DNA of 64,000 nt from Dehalococcoidia bacterium (GTDB lineage Bacteria; Chloroflexota; Dehalococcoidia; Tepidiformales; Tepidiformaceae). The stretch covers positions 1 through 64,000 of the forward strand of contig JADYYG010000043.1 of NCBI GenBank assembly GCA_020853755.1. The letters run 5' to 3'. The notes under the pieces were generated by a model. The model had not been told where the DNA came from, did no database searches, and saw nothing but the letters and a program-made list of their open reading frames with translations. Shown piece after piece: positions 7,529-15,537 of the stretch (position 1 is its first letter; each line of letters starts with the position of its first letter). The translations under genes and the position numbers were made by a program.

Positions 7529-9982
7529 TCAGGCGGTGCGCACAGCCTCTTCGAGCTTCGCAGTCGCTTCGCTGTAGCTCGTGCCGGGTGCGAACGTAAT
7601 GGGCGCGCCAATACTCACAACCACGCGTGCCCGCGGGTGGGGCAGCCACTTGCCCTCATAGAACCCCGGGCGCACGACATCGATGCGCATGGGCAGGACG
7701 GGCGCCCCCGTTTCGACGGCGAGCAGCCCGGTCCCGCTCTTGAACGGCTGCATCGGCCCGATAACCGTCAGCTTGCCCTCGGGGAAGATGAGCACGTGCC
7801 AGCCGTCATCGAGCATACGGGCTACGTACTCGAGGCTTTCACGCACGCCCGAGCCTTCCTTCGCGAACGGGAACGCGTTCCCCAGGAGACTCGCCCCGAA
7901 TCCACGCAACCGGTTCCCGAAGATATCACTGGCCGCTGCGGCGATGGCCACGCGCTGCCGGAAGCCATGGGGCATGCTCTGCAGCAGCATCGACTGGTCG
8001 AGGTGCATATTGTGGTTGCTGATGATGAGCGCGGGCTGTTTGAGGGCCCGGAAGTTCTCGCGGCCGCGCACCTCCACGGAATAGCCGAGGCGCAGCAACG
8101 GGAACACCATCCCGGTCATGAGCCCGCGCCTGAGTAGCCGCACGGGGCGCCAGCGGGGCCACGTCGGGAACTTGCGGACCTTCGCCTTTCGTTCGCCCCT
8201 GTCTACCATCGCACGCAGTTGCGCCACGGTTGTCCGTGGCCCGACCTCCGTATCATCCACATAGACGCCGATTTCGTCCTCTATGGCCGACAACAGTTCT
8301 ACGCGCCCAAGCGAGTCAAGGCCAAGGTCCAGACCGAGCGCCGAACTCTCCATCGGCGCGGAATCAGCCTTCGAAACCGCTGCGACAAGCTTGAGGAGCG
8401 GGTCATCGGTGACCAGTTGAGCGACTGCCGGCCCGGTGTTGCCCTGGTCGGTGATGTAGTCAAGGACAAGGTTCCGCTTCACCTTCAGCGTGTGGGTACG
8501 CGGGAAGTCGGCGTCGGGCCAGGCAGACCAGCGGTAGAGTTGCTGCCGGTCGGCGAGTTTTGCGTTGGCGTTGCGCAAAGCAGCCGCGCCGGCCCCTTCC
8601 GCCGTTTCGAGCAGGACCGCGTGGAGCCGAACCTCGGAGCCTTCCTTCACGCCAAGCACAACCGCGTCCGTTATGTCAGATTGATGCCGGAGCACCTCCT
8701 CGATGTCCTCGGGGTACACGTTCTGGCCGTCGGAGAGGACGATAAGGTCCTTCTTGCGGCCCTTCAGGTAGAGGTATCCATCCTCGATGTAGCCGAGGTC
8801 GCCGGTGCGGTACCAGTCGCCTTCGAAGACGGCGGCAGACGCGGCTTCGTTCTTCCAGTAACCGGTAAACACATTCGGACCGCGGGTCAGCACCTCGCCA
8901 TCCCCGGCGATGCGCACCTGCTGGCCCGGCAAGGGCTTTCCCACGCTGCGAATCCGGCGGTCACTGCGGGGGTTGATGGTCACGATAGGGGCGCATTCAG
9001 TGGCTCCATACCCCTCGACCACAGCGACGCCCATCTGCTCCCATTTCACCTGGACCTCGGGATCGATGGCGGCCCCGCCGCTGGCGATGAAGTCGAGCTT
9101 GCCGCCGAAGCGCGTGAGCACGCTTCGGAACAGCTTCCGGCGAGCCTTCTCGGGGAGCGGCGTGGCGATCTTGCGCAGGCGGTTGAGCAGGCCCATCCGG
9201 CCGCGTGCCGTGGCTTCGCGCTCGATGCCGGCCATCAGCAACGAAAGAACCTGGGGGACGCCCATGATGAACGTGGGTTTCCACTCCTGCATCGTGCGCG
9301 AAAGCGACGCCGGCTGGCGGCTCGACGGGTAGCACACGGCGGCGCCGACGTAGATCGGCGCGAAGCAACCGCCAACCTGTTCGAACATGTGGCTGAGCGG
9401 GAGCAGCGAGAGCATGCGCGTCTCTCGCCCGATGGGGATGACCGCGATGCCGGACTGGACGTTGGTAACGATGTTCCCGTGAGTCAGCATGACGCCCTTT
9501 GGGTCGCCGGTGGTTCCCGAGGTGAAGATGACCTCCGCGAGGTCACCGGCCTGGATGGCCTCCGGGACGACCTTGCCATTGACGGGCAGGTTCATGGTTT
9601 CGAGCGTGTGGGCCGGCACCTCGAGTTCGCGCAGCACATCGGCCTGGGCTTTCCCGGCGAAGGCAATCGCCGGTTCGGTCTGCGAAATGACGCGCTCGAC
9701 GAACTCCCGCGGCGAGCGGACGTCCAGCGGTACCACGACAGAACCGTTGAGGAAGCTGCCGAACATCGCCGCGACCCAGTCCGGCTGGTTCGCCGCCCAG
9801 ATGACGACGCGGTCACCCTTGCCGACACGCTGTTCGCGCATGAACTTCGCGTAGGCGTGAGCGCGCTCTTCGAGCTTCGCGTAGTTGTATTTGATAGTGC
9901 GCACGCCGAGGCGCATCGTCACGGCTGTCCGGTCAGGGTGGTCGGCAGCCGACCGTTGCAGCATCTCGGTGAGCGTGTTCAC
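7529..9982 (-). CDS. Acyl-ACP/CoA synthetase - acyl carrier protein - 1-acylglycerophosphate acyltransferase fusion
   Basis: An 817-residue protein with three domains in line. Residues 1-510 form an ANL adenylating enzyme: P-loop FTSGTTGDPKG at 153-163, GYGATE at 325-330, YRTGD at 391-395 and GRKKDLIVLSDGQNVYPE. Residues about 525-595 are an acyl carrier domain with phosphopantetheine serine S557 in GLDSLGR. Residues about 620-817 are a PlsC acyltransferase with the NHx4D motif (H657, D662) and FPEG at 733-736. This order suggests fatty acids are activated, tethered to the built-in carrier and handed to a lysophospholipid or glycerophosphate acceptor. E. coli Aas is a related two-domain analogue in the opposite order. 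The gene overlaps the upstream hydrolase by four bases. Confidence 0.88.
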   Translation of the reverse strand: MNTLTEMLQRSAADHPDRTAVTMRLGVRTIKYNYAKLEERAHAYAKFMREQRVGKGDRVVIWAANQPDWVAAMFGSFLNGSVVVPLDVRSPREFVERVISQTEPAIAFAGKAQADVLRELEVPAHTLETMNLPVNGKVVPEAIQAGDLAEVIFTSGTTGDPKGVMLTHGNIVTNVQSGIAVIPIGRETRMLSLLPLSHMFEQVGGCFAPIYVGAAVCYPSSRQPASLSRTMQEWKPTFIMGVPQVLSLLMAGIEREATARGRMGLLNRLRKIATPLPEKARRKLFRSVLTRFGGKLDFIASGGAAIDPEVQVKWEQMGVAVVEGYGATECAPIVTINPRSDRRIRSVGKPLPGQQVRIAGDGEVLTRGPNVFTGYWKNEAASAAVFEGDWYRTGDLGYIEDGYLYLKGRKKDLIVLSDGQNVYPEDIEEVLRHQSDITDAVVLGVKEGSEVRLHAVLLETAEGAGAAALRNANAKLADRQQLYRWSAWPDADFPRTHTLKVKRNLVLDYITDQGNTGPAVAQLVTDDPLLKLVAAVSKADSAPMESSALGLDLGLDSLGRVELLSAIEDEIGVYVDDTEVGPRTTVAQLRAMVDRGERKAKVRKFPTWPRWRPVRLLRRGLMTGMVFPLLRLGYSVEVRGRENFRALKQPALIISNHNMHLDQSMLLQSMPHGFRQRVAIAAAASDIFGNRLRGFGASLLGNAFPFAKEGSGVRESLEYVARMLDDGWHVLIFPEGKLTVIGPMQPFKSGTGLLAVETGAPVLPMRIDVVRPGFYEGKWLPHPRARVVVSIGAPITFAPGTSYSEATAKLEEAVRTA

Positions 9983-10773
9983 CGGTCTTTCAGCGTCCGT
10001 GCGAAATCGCGCACCTTCTCGTCCGCCCCGGTAAGGATGGGCCGGAAGTGACTGAAGCAGAGCGTCTCGAAGTCCAGTGCCGCCAGCTTGCGGATGGACG
10101 CGGCCGCCTCGCCCATGTCTTCGGTGAAGAGGCGGCTGGGAAGCATGAGACGGCCGAACTTGTACTGCATGGCGTCACCGACAAGCAGGACGCCCCGGTT
10201 GGGGAAGTGGAGCGAGATGCTGCCTGCGGTGTGCCCCGGCGCGTGGACAATGCGCATCCCGCCCAGCGCCGGCAACTCGTCGCCGTCGTTGAGGACCACA
10301 TCGACTTTGGCGGCGCCCGGGTCGTTCCAGCGGAGGTAGGGTTCGCAAATCTTTGCCAGCAGCGGGTGCTGGAACGGGTTTGGCAGCGGCACATCGCTCT
10401 CAACGTGCGGCGCTTCCATCAGGTGCACGCCGGTTCGCGCCGGGACGTACTCCTGGATCTCCGGCAGTCCGCCGACATGGTCCATGTGGTAGTGGCTGAT
10501 GACGATGTGCTTGATATCGCCGGGCGAACGGCCGAGTTCTTCGAGCGCCTTCAGCACCCGGACGCCCGAGCCAACCGACCCGGTATCGATGAGGGTTATC
10601 TCGTCATCGAGGATGAGATACGCCTTCGAACCGCGCGTCCGCACCTGGTACAGCCCGGGCAGCACCTCGATCGCAGATCGGAAGGGCGCGGGCTTCTTCT
10701 CTTCCCAGCGCTCCTGGACTTCGGCCCACCGCTCCTGGAGGGTTGGCCGTGGCGCGCGGGCGGGTCTACTCAT
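9979..10773 (-). CDS. MBL-fold metallo-hydrolase
   Basis: A 264-residue cytoplasmic hydrolase of the metallo-beta-lactamase superfamily. The metal-binding signature reads SHYHMDHVGG (HxHxDH). Later ligands include GHTAGSISLHFP and the Asp in LLVGDAMQYKF, and a final His lies in CFSHFRP. Members include glyoxalase II-like thioesterases and lactonases; the substrate here is not clear. Its stop overlaps the start of the acyl-ACP synthetase fusion (ATGA), so the two are translationally coupled. A role in acyl-thioester metabolism is plausible but inferred. The start is leaderless-type, with TACCAT six bases before the ATG. Confidence 0.85.
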   Translation of the reverse strand: MSRPARAPRPTLQERWAEVQERWEEKKPAPFRSAIEVLPGLYQVRTRGSKAYLILDDEITLIDTGSVGSGVRVLKALEELGRSPGDIKHIVISHYHMDHVGGLPEIQEYVPARTGVHLMEAPHVESDVPLPNPFQHPLLAKICEPYLRWNDPGAAKVDVVLNDGDELPALGGMRIVHAPGHTAGSISLHFPNRGVLLVGDAMQYKFGRLMLPSRLFTEDMGEAAASIRKLAALDFETLCFSHFRPILTGADEKVRDFARTLKDR

Positions 10774-10779
10774 GAGCGG

Positions 10780-10785
10780 ATGGTA
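10780..10785 (-). promoter_or_regulatory. TANNNT -10 element placed for leaderless transcription
   Basis: TACCAT on the minus strand ends six bases before the ATG of the MBL-fold gene, and no Shine-Dalgarno sequence lies between. This spacing puts the transcription start at or next to the start codon. Confidence 0.65.
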
Positions 10786-10842
10786 CCACCTGAGCCAGAT
10801 CAGGGCGGGGCAGTACGAGACGGGATGCAGAGTTCATTCTTG

Positions 10843-10858
10843 TGTGACGTGGTTCACA
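10843..10858 (+). promoter_or_regulatory. CRP-family operator (TGTGA-N6-TCACA)
   Basis: TGTGACGTGGTTCACA is a perfect match to the CRP half-site palindrome TGTGA-N6-TCACA. Its centre (10850.5) is about 41.5 bases upstream of the start predicted from the TACTAT -10 at 10880, the classic class II activator position. The regulator is not in the window. Confidence 0.75.
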
Positions 10859-10879
10859 TTCATCACTCTACGGGATGCC

Positions 10880-10885
10880 TACTAT
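10880..10885 (+). promoter_or_regulatory. -10 element of the CRP-type promoter
   Basis: TACTAT fits a -10 element. The -35 position (around 10857-10862) has no consensus hexamer and is covered by the downstream half of the CRP-type site, as expected for an activator-dependent promoter. The leader would be about 44 bases and contains AGGAG (10923-10927). Confidence 0.6.
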
Positions 10886-10935
10886 GCCCGGCGAATCGTC
10901 AACCGGACGTGTGTGGCTCCTCAGGAGAAAATGAG

Positions 10936-11229
10936 ATGGCTACCACTACCTACATCGGCTTCTTCCGGGCCGCGCCAGACAGTCCCGCGAACGCGGCCTG
11001 GCGTGACACCGGCAAGTTCCCGCCCACCCTGGCGAAACTCGTCAACGAGTTCCCGTCCAAGCTGCCCAAAACCTGCAAGCTCATCGGTTCCTGGGGCGTC
11101 GGGGGCGGCCCCAGCGTCATCATCGTCGAGGCCGAGAGTTATTCTGACCTCCAACACATCGGGTTCTACTACGCGGGCTGGCTCGAGTTTGACTGGAGAC
11201 CAACCGCCAGCATTCCACGGGACAACTGA
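10936..11229 (+). CDS. Small uncharacterised protein, possibly DUF3303-like ferredoxin fold
   Basis: A 97-residue soluble protein with no signal peptide or TM segment. The start is the ATG eight bases after AGGAG; a nearer ATG at 10931 is out of frame. The alternation of predicted strands and one helix (THE TTYIGFF strand, a helix around FPPTLAKLVNEF, CKLIGSWG, PSVIIVEAES, then a helix YSDLQHIGFYYAG and WLEFDWRPT) looks like a small alpha+beta barrel such as DUF3303 or muconolactone-isomerase-like proteins. This is a shape-based guess. It stands alone behind a CRP-type promoter, so its expression probably responds to cAMP or redox state depending on the regulator. Confidence 0.65.
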   Translation: MATTTYIGFFRAAPDSPANAAWRDTGKFPPTLAKLVNEFPSKLPKTCKLIGSWGVGGGPSVIIVEAESYSDLQHIGFYYAGWLEFDWRPTASIPRDN

Positions 11230-11551
11230 ATCCCAGCAAGCCCGGCTGCGCACTTCCGGGACGATTCAAGGGGAATGAGAGGTTGGAGCAGCGAGCGCCC
11301 GAGGGGCAATGGAAGCAGAGCAGTAGGAGAAGGGACAAACCGGGCGCTCGCGTGCTCCGGTGGGACATGTGAAGCTTATCACAATCGGCCCCGGTGGTGC
11401 ATCCCCGCCGTTCATCGAAGTATCCGATACCGCCATCGGTGCGAACCCGAATATCATTCGCTTGCAGACCCATGCCTCCTCCCGCACAATCGTGAACGCA
11501 TACCTGCTTCGCTCCCGGGCGAAGCATCTCTTTCGAAAGTAGGAATTACGA
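11230..11551 (+). other. Intergenic region without a convincing gene
   Basis: About 320 bases between the small CRP-regulated gene and an acyl-CoA dehydrogenase. A 60-codon open frame (11360-11542, plus) has mixed third-position use and resembles nothing I know. AGGA lies eight bases upstream of the dehydrogenase ATG. I see no tRNA and no strong hairpin. Confidence 0.5.
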
Positions 11552-12715
11552 ATGGCAATCACCCTTGGTGACACCGAGCGCGAAGCCCTGTGGCGTAAGG
11601 AAGTCCGCCAGTTCATCGATACGGAAGCCCCGGCGGCGCTCCGCTCCGGCAGTGAGGAGTTCGAAGGCTCGCTCTTCGGCCGCCTCGGCGCGATCAAAGA
11701 GTGGCGCGAGAAGGTCGCAGCCAAGGGCTGGATCGCCCCCTCGTGGCCGGCGAAGTACGGCGGCGCGGACATGTCGGTCGTCGACCAGTTCATCATGAAC
11801 GAGGAGTTCGCCGAGTCTGGCGTGCCCGGCAACGTGGGCGGCTTCGGCGTAATGATGATCGGTCCGACGATCATCGAGCACGGCACCGAGGAGCAGAAGT
11901 CCGAACACCTCCCGAAGATCCTCAAGGGCGAAGTCATCTGGTGCCAGGGCTACAGCGAGCCGGGCGCCGGCTCGGACCTCGCCAGCCTCCAGACCCGCGC
12001 GGTTCGCGACGGTGACGACTACATCATTAATGGCCAGAAGATCTGGACCACCGGCGCCCAGTACTCCGACATGATGTATATGCTCGTACGCACCGACCCG
12101 GATGCGCCGAAGCACCGCGGCATCACGTACTTGCTGGTCGACATGAAGGCGCCCGGCGTCACCGTCCGCCCGCTCACCCAGCTCTCCGGGGCGCAGGGCT
12201 TCAATGAGGTCTTCTTCGAAGACGTCCGCGTGCCGGTCAAGAACCGCATCGGCGAAGAGAACCGCGGCTGGTACGTCGGCACGACGACCCTCGACTTCGA
12301 GCGCAGCTCCATCGGCTCCGCCATCGGCGTGCGCAAGCAGCTCGAGTCGCTCATCCGCCAGGCGAAGTCGGGCAAGGGCGAGGCGTCGTTCACGCGCAAC
12401 CCGAAGGTGAAGTCCGAGTTCGTGGACCGCTGGATCGAGTGCGAAGTGGCCAAGATGCTGAGCTACCGCGTGGTCAGCATGCAGGTGAAGAACCTCATCC
12501 CGAACTACGAAGCGAGCATGTGCAAGCTCTTCTCGAGCGAGCTGAGCCAGCGCATCGCCGGCCTCTCGATGCACCTGTACGGCATGCACGGGAACGTCCG
12601 CAACCGCGCGGCGATGGGCTATATGCAGGCCGTCAGCTCGACGATTGCCGGCGGCACCAGCGAGGTGCAGAAGGGCATCATCGCCACCCGCGGTCTCGGC
12701 CTCCCACGCGGCTAA
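11552..12715 (+). CDS. Acyl-CoA dehydrogenase family protein
   Basis: A 387-residue FAD enzyme of the acyl-CoA dehydrogenase superfamily, the full family length. The N-terminal helical domain has PSWPAKYGGADMS. The middle beta-domain has the FAD-binding signature WCQGYSEPGAGSDLASLQTRA and the IINGQKIWTT motif. The C-terminal helical domain ends in the TIAGGTSEVQKGIIATRGLG signature. It removes hydrogens from the alpha and beta carbons of an acyl-CoA and passes electrons to ETF. It appears monocistronic, with its own terminator. A close paralogue lies at 47035; the shared signature segments are nearly identical, so the two probably arose by duplication. Confidence 0.93.
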   Translation: MAITLGDTEREALWRKEVRQFIDTEAPAALRSGSEEFEGSLFGRLGAIKEWREKVAAKGWIAPSWPAKYGGADMSVVDQFIMNEEFAESGVPGNVGGFGVMMIGPTIIEHGTEEQKSEHLPKILKGEVIWCQGYSEPGAGSDLASLQTRAVRDGDDYIINGQKIWTTGAQYSDMMYMLVRTDPDAPKHRGITYLLVDMKAPGVTVRPLTQLSGAQGFNEVFFEDVRVPVKNRIGEENRGWYVGTTTLDFERSSIGSAIGVRKQLESLIRQAKSGKGEASFTRNPKVKSEFVDRWIECEVAKMLSYRVVSMQVKNLIPNYEASMCKLFSSELSQRIAGLSMHLYGMHGNVRNRAAMGYMQAVSSTIAGGTSEVQKGIIATRGLGLPRG

Positions 12716-12739
12716 GCCGGTTCGACCCCGAAATCCTTC

Positions 12740-12770
12740 AGAGGCCCGCCGAAACGCGGGCCTCTTTCGT
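12740..12770 (+). terminator. Intrinsic terminator after acyl-CoA dehydrogenase
   Basis: A stem of AGAGGCCCGC paired with GCGGGCCTCT (12740-12749 with 12756-12765), a six-base loop, then a T-rich tail TTTCGTT. Confidence 0.88.
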
Positions 12771-12809
12771 TGGTGCGCCTTTGGGGGTTCGCCCGAATAA
12801 TGGTCGCCA

Positions 12810-14021
12810 ATGCAGTCCACATGGCGCCTCGTGAAGATCGGTCTTCTCGCCGCGCAGGCCGCCATCATCGCCGTTTCGGCCTACCAGACTGCGATCACCG
12901 TGCTCGGATACCGGCGCAGGAATACCGGGCTCCCATCGCGGCTGCCTGGGTCGTTGCCTCGCTTCGGCCTCCTCATCTGCGCGCGCAACGAAGAGGCAGT
13001 GATCTCGCGCATCGTCTCGGACCTGCTGGCGCAGGACTACCCGGTTGAATTGCGCGACGTACTCGTCGTCGCGCACAACTGCACCGATTCGACCGCCAGC
13101 GTCGCGGCGCGGGCCGGCGCTGCGGTCATCGAACTGAACACCCCGCAGGCCGGCAAGTCCTACGCCGTCCAGGCGGGCGCCGACCACTTCGACGACTATG
13201 ACTACGTGGGCGTGTTCGACGCCGACGCGAGGGTCGGGCCGGGCTTCCTGGCGGCGATCGCAAGGAACTCGGGCGGCGCCGAGTGCTTACAGGCCGAAAC
13301 CATCCCGGTCCGGACTGGCGAGTGGCTTGCTGAAGGGTACGGGTTCGGCCGTTCGGCCCGGAACATCTTCTGGTGGCGCCCGCGCGAAGCCCTGGGGCTT
13401 ACGACCACCATCACGGGAAGCGGCTGGTTCATTCGCCCGGACCTGCTCCATCACTACCGCTCGGGCCAATGGACCATGACGGAAGACCTCGAACTGTCGG
13501 CGCGCCTCGTAGCCGAAGGTCACGTCGTCCGGTATGTCTCCGAAGCCCAGGTCGCCATGGGCGAGCCTCATGACCTGCGCAGTTCGGTCCAGCAGCGCTC
13601 ACGCTGGGTTCGCGGCCACATCGGCGTGGTTCATGGCCGGTGGTTGCCGTTGGTAAAGACAGCTCTCCGCGGGAATCCGAACGCCCGGGACCTCGCCATC
13701 TACCTCGTGGTCCCCACGCGGCTGCTGACACGGCTCGGGGTGACGTTCGCCGCTGCGAGCTCGGCCTGCTCCGCTCCGTTCGCTCTCCCCGGAGTCGTTG
13801 TCCTCCCGGCGCTGGCAGGCGAATGGGCGGTCCCGGCGTGGATCGCCTGGCGTGAGGGACTCCTGCGACTGTCGAGCGGGAGCCTCGGCCTCGCCGTCCG
13901 CCACACGCTGCTGGGCCTGCTCTGGTTCCCCATTGGCGCCTGGGCCATGATCACGGCACGAGTCCGCGCCTGGACACCCACCGCCCGAAGCCAACCAGAA
14001 GGAGCGAGCCATGTCCGTTAG
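12810..14021 (+). CDS. Membrane glycosyltransferase family 2
   Basis: A 403-residue protein with an N-terminal TM segment (residues about 6-28), a GT-A catalytic domain and C-terminal TM segments (about 305-345 and 360-390). Catalytic landmarks are LLICARNEEAVI (nucleotide-sugar binding), VFDADARVGPG (the DxD-type metal site), the EDLELS acceptor motif and QQRSRWVRGH (the QxxRW processivity signature). These features fit processive GT2 enzymes of the cellulose/hyaluronan synthase class. The upstream sequence TAATGG lies six bases before the ATG. It overlaps the next gene, a GT-C enzyme, by 11 bases. Confidence 0.88.
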   Translation: MQSTWRLVKIGLLAAQAAIIAVSAYQTAITVLGYRRRNTGLPSRLPGSLPRFGLLICARNEEAVISRIVSDLLAQDYPVELRDVLVVAHNCTDSTASVAARAGAAVIELNTPQAGKSYAVQAGADHFDDYDYVGVFDADARVGPGFLAAIARNSGGAECLQAETIPVRTGEWLAEGYGFGRSARNIFWWRPREALGLTTTITGSGWFIRPDLLHHYRSGQWTMTEDLELSARLVAEGHVVRYVSEAQVAMGEPHDLRSSVQQRSRWVRGHIGVVHGRWLPLVKTALRGNPNARDLAIYLVVPTRLLTRLGVTFAAASSACSAPFALPGVVVLPALAGEWAVPAWIAWREGLLRLSSGSLGLAVRHTLLGLLWFPIGAWAMITARVRAWTPTARSQPEGASHVR

Positions 14022-15537
14022 GCCACCCGCCGCCGCGGCGAGAGCATCCGCAGACGAAGACACGCGGACCGCGATCATCTTCGCCGGGGCCATCCTGTTG
14101 ATGGCTGCCATCTGGCTATTCGGATTCGCTCTGCGCGTGTCGCTCAGCAACGACATCGACACCGTCGCCCGTGGCGGTATCTCGCGAGTGCTTACACGCG
14201 GGTTCCCGGACTTCCGGGATACGACGCTCCTGCTGATCGTCGCCTGTGGCGCCTATTTCGTTGCGCTCTGGGCGCTGCGCAAGGGCTTTCCGCACTCCTT
14301 CGCTGCGACTGTCGTGGGCATCGTCCTCGCCGGTGTCTCGATGTTCCCGGCGATGCCCCTCACGTCGCCCGACGCGGTCCACCTCGCAGCTGACGTTCGG
14401 ACCTTCTGGATTCACCACAAGTGGCCTGCGGAGTTCTCCGGGACGCCGGAACGGATTGACGACCCCGTGGCGAACGAGGTGCGAGTGTTCCGCACTGCGC
14501 CGAGCGGCTACGGCCCCGTGGCCTACGCGCTCGGCGGCGCGCCCCTCCCCTTCGTGGGCGATGGCTTCACCGCAAATCTCGTCGGCCAAAAGGTTATGGG
14601 TCTGATCTTCCTGACCGGCACAGCTGTTGCCGCGGGCTTCCTGGCAAAGCGCCTGGGTCAGAACCCGGCGCTCATCGCGGGTGTGATCGGCCTCAACCCA
14701 ATGATGACCTGGCAGTACGCCGGTGACGGCCATAACGACGCGATGATGGCGTTCTTCGGCGTGGTGGCGCTTGGGTTGGTGATGGAACGGTCGTGGGCGC
14801 GTCGCGGCGGAGGGGTGTTCGCGTGGCTGCTGTCGGCGTTATGTAAGTATGCCTTCGTCCTCGCATCGCCGGTGGTGGCCGCCTGGTGGTGGCCGCGATG
14901 GCGGTACCCGCTTACCGCGCTCACGGTCGGCGGCGCAGCGCTCGTACTCGTCCTCTACGTCTTACAGATCGGTCCGGTGCAGAACGGCACACTCGGGCCT
15001 GCGGGCGCGGTCATCCAAACGACTCCGTGGCGCTGGTTCGAACTCTGGTTCGATACCGGCAGGCACGGCCGCGACGTCATCACCGTCCTCGGCTACGTTG
15101 CCTACCTGGCGACCGTTGGCCTCGTCATGGCCTTCCACCCGCTCAAGGAAAAAATCGACCTTGTCCGTGGCGTCGCCCTGGTAATGAGCGTGTTCCTCTT
15201 CATGAGCCCGGCGTACCACCCCTGGTACATCATCTGGATCCTGCCGTTCGCGGCGCTTTCGAACGCCCGTTACCTGGTGACCGGCGCCATCGCTTACTCG
15301 CTCCTCGCTTTCCTGCCCATCCTCGGCCTGAACTGGCAGATCACCCTCTCGCGGTCGTGGAACCTCAGCTACGCGCCGGAGTGGTTCACTGCGATCATGT
15401 GGTTCGGGACGTTGCTGGCGGTGTACATCGGCTGGCGCGGCCGGGACTCGGCGAAGTTCGGCGGCGCGCGTTCGAAGAAGGCAGCCGGCCCCCGCTTCGA
15501 ACAGCGTCAGCGCAAGCGGTCGTCGGCCCGAGCCTGA
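14011..15537 (+). CDS. Polytopic glycosyltransferase (GT-C, MptB-like mannosyltransferase type)
   Basis: A 508-residue integral membrane protein with about 11-13 TM segments spread along its length and a short basic tail. The long external loop after TM1-TM2, the conserved acidic residue in LSNDIDTV and the AYHPWYIIWILPF segment near residue 400 resemble polyprenyl-phosphate-dependent GT-C enzymes such as MptA/MptB alpha-1,6-mannosyltransferases. It starts inside the end of the GT2 gene, giving strong coupling. Its last 31 bases overlap the convergent flippase gene. A role in building a surface glycan or glycolipid is inferred from these neighbours. Confidence 0.75.
   Translation: MSVRPPAAAARASADEDTRTAIIFAGAILLMAAIWLFGFALRVSLSNDIDTVARGGISRVLTRGFPDFRDTTLLLIVACGAYFVALWALRKGFPHSFAATVVGIVLAGVSMFPAMPLTSPDAVHLAADVRTFWIHHKWPAEFSGTPERIDDPVANEVRVFRTAPSGYGPVAYALGGAPLPFVGDGFTANLVGQKVMGLIFLTGTAVAAGFLAKRLGQNPALIAGVIGLNPMMTWQYAGDGHNDAMMAFFGVVALGLVMERSWARRGGGVFAWLLSALCKYAFVLASPVVAAWWWPRWRYPLTALTVGGAALVLVLYVLQIGPVQNGTLGPAGAVIQTTPWRWFELWFDTGRHGRDVITVLGYVAYLATVGLVMAFHPLKEKIDLVRGVALVMSVFLFMSPAYHPWYIIWILPFAALSNARYLVTGAIAYSLLAFLPILGLNWQITLSRSWNLSYAPEWFTAIMWFGTLLAVYIGWRGRDSAKFGGARSKKAAGPRFEQRQRKRSSARA

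Noticed and set aside
8219-10051. A 610-codon open frame on the plus strand opposite the acyl-ACP synthetase fusion
   Set aside because: It is a shadow of a GC-rich coding strand, has Arg/Gly/Asp-heavy low-complexity composition and matches no family, while the minus strand encodes clear domains.
11360-11542. A 60-codon open frame before the first acyl-CoA dehydrogenase
   Set aside because: There is no ribosome-binding site, third-position GC is not raised and there is no familiar motif. It is left as intergenic.
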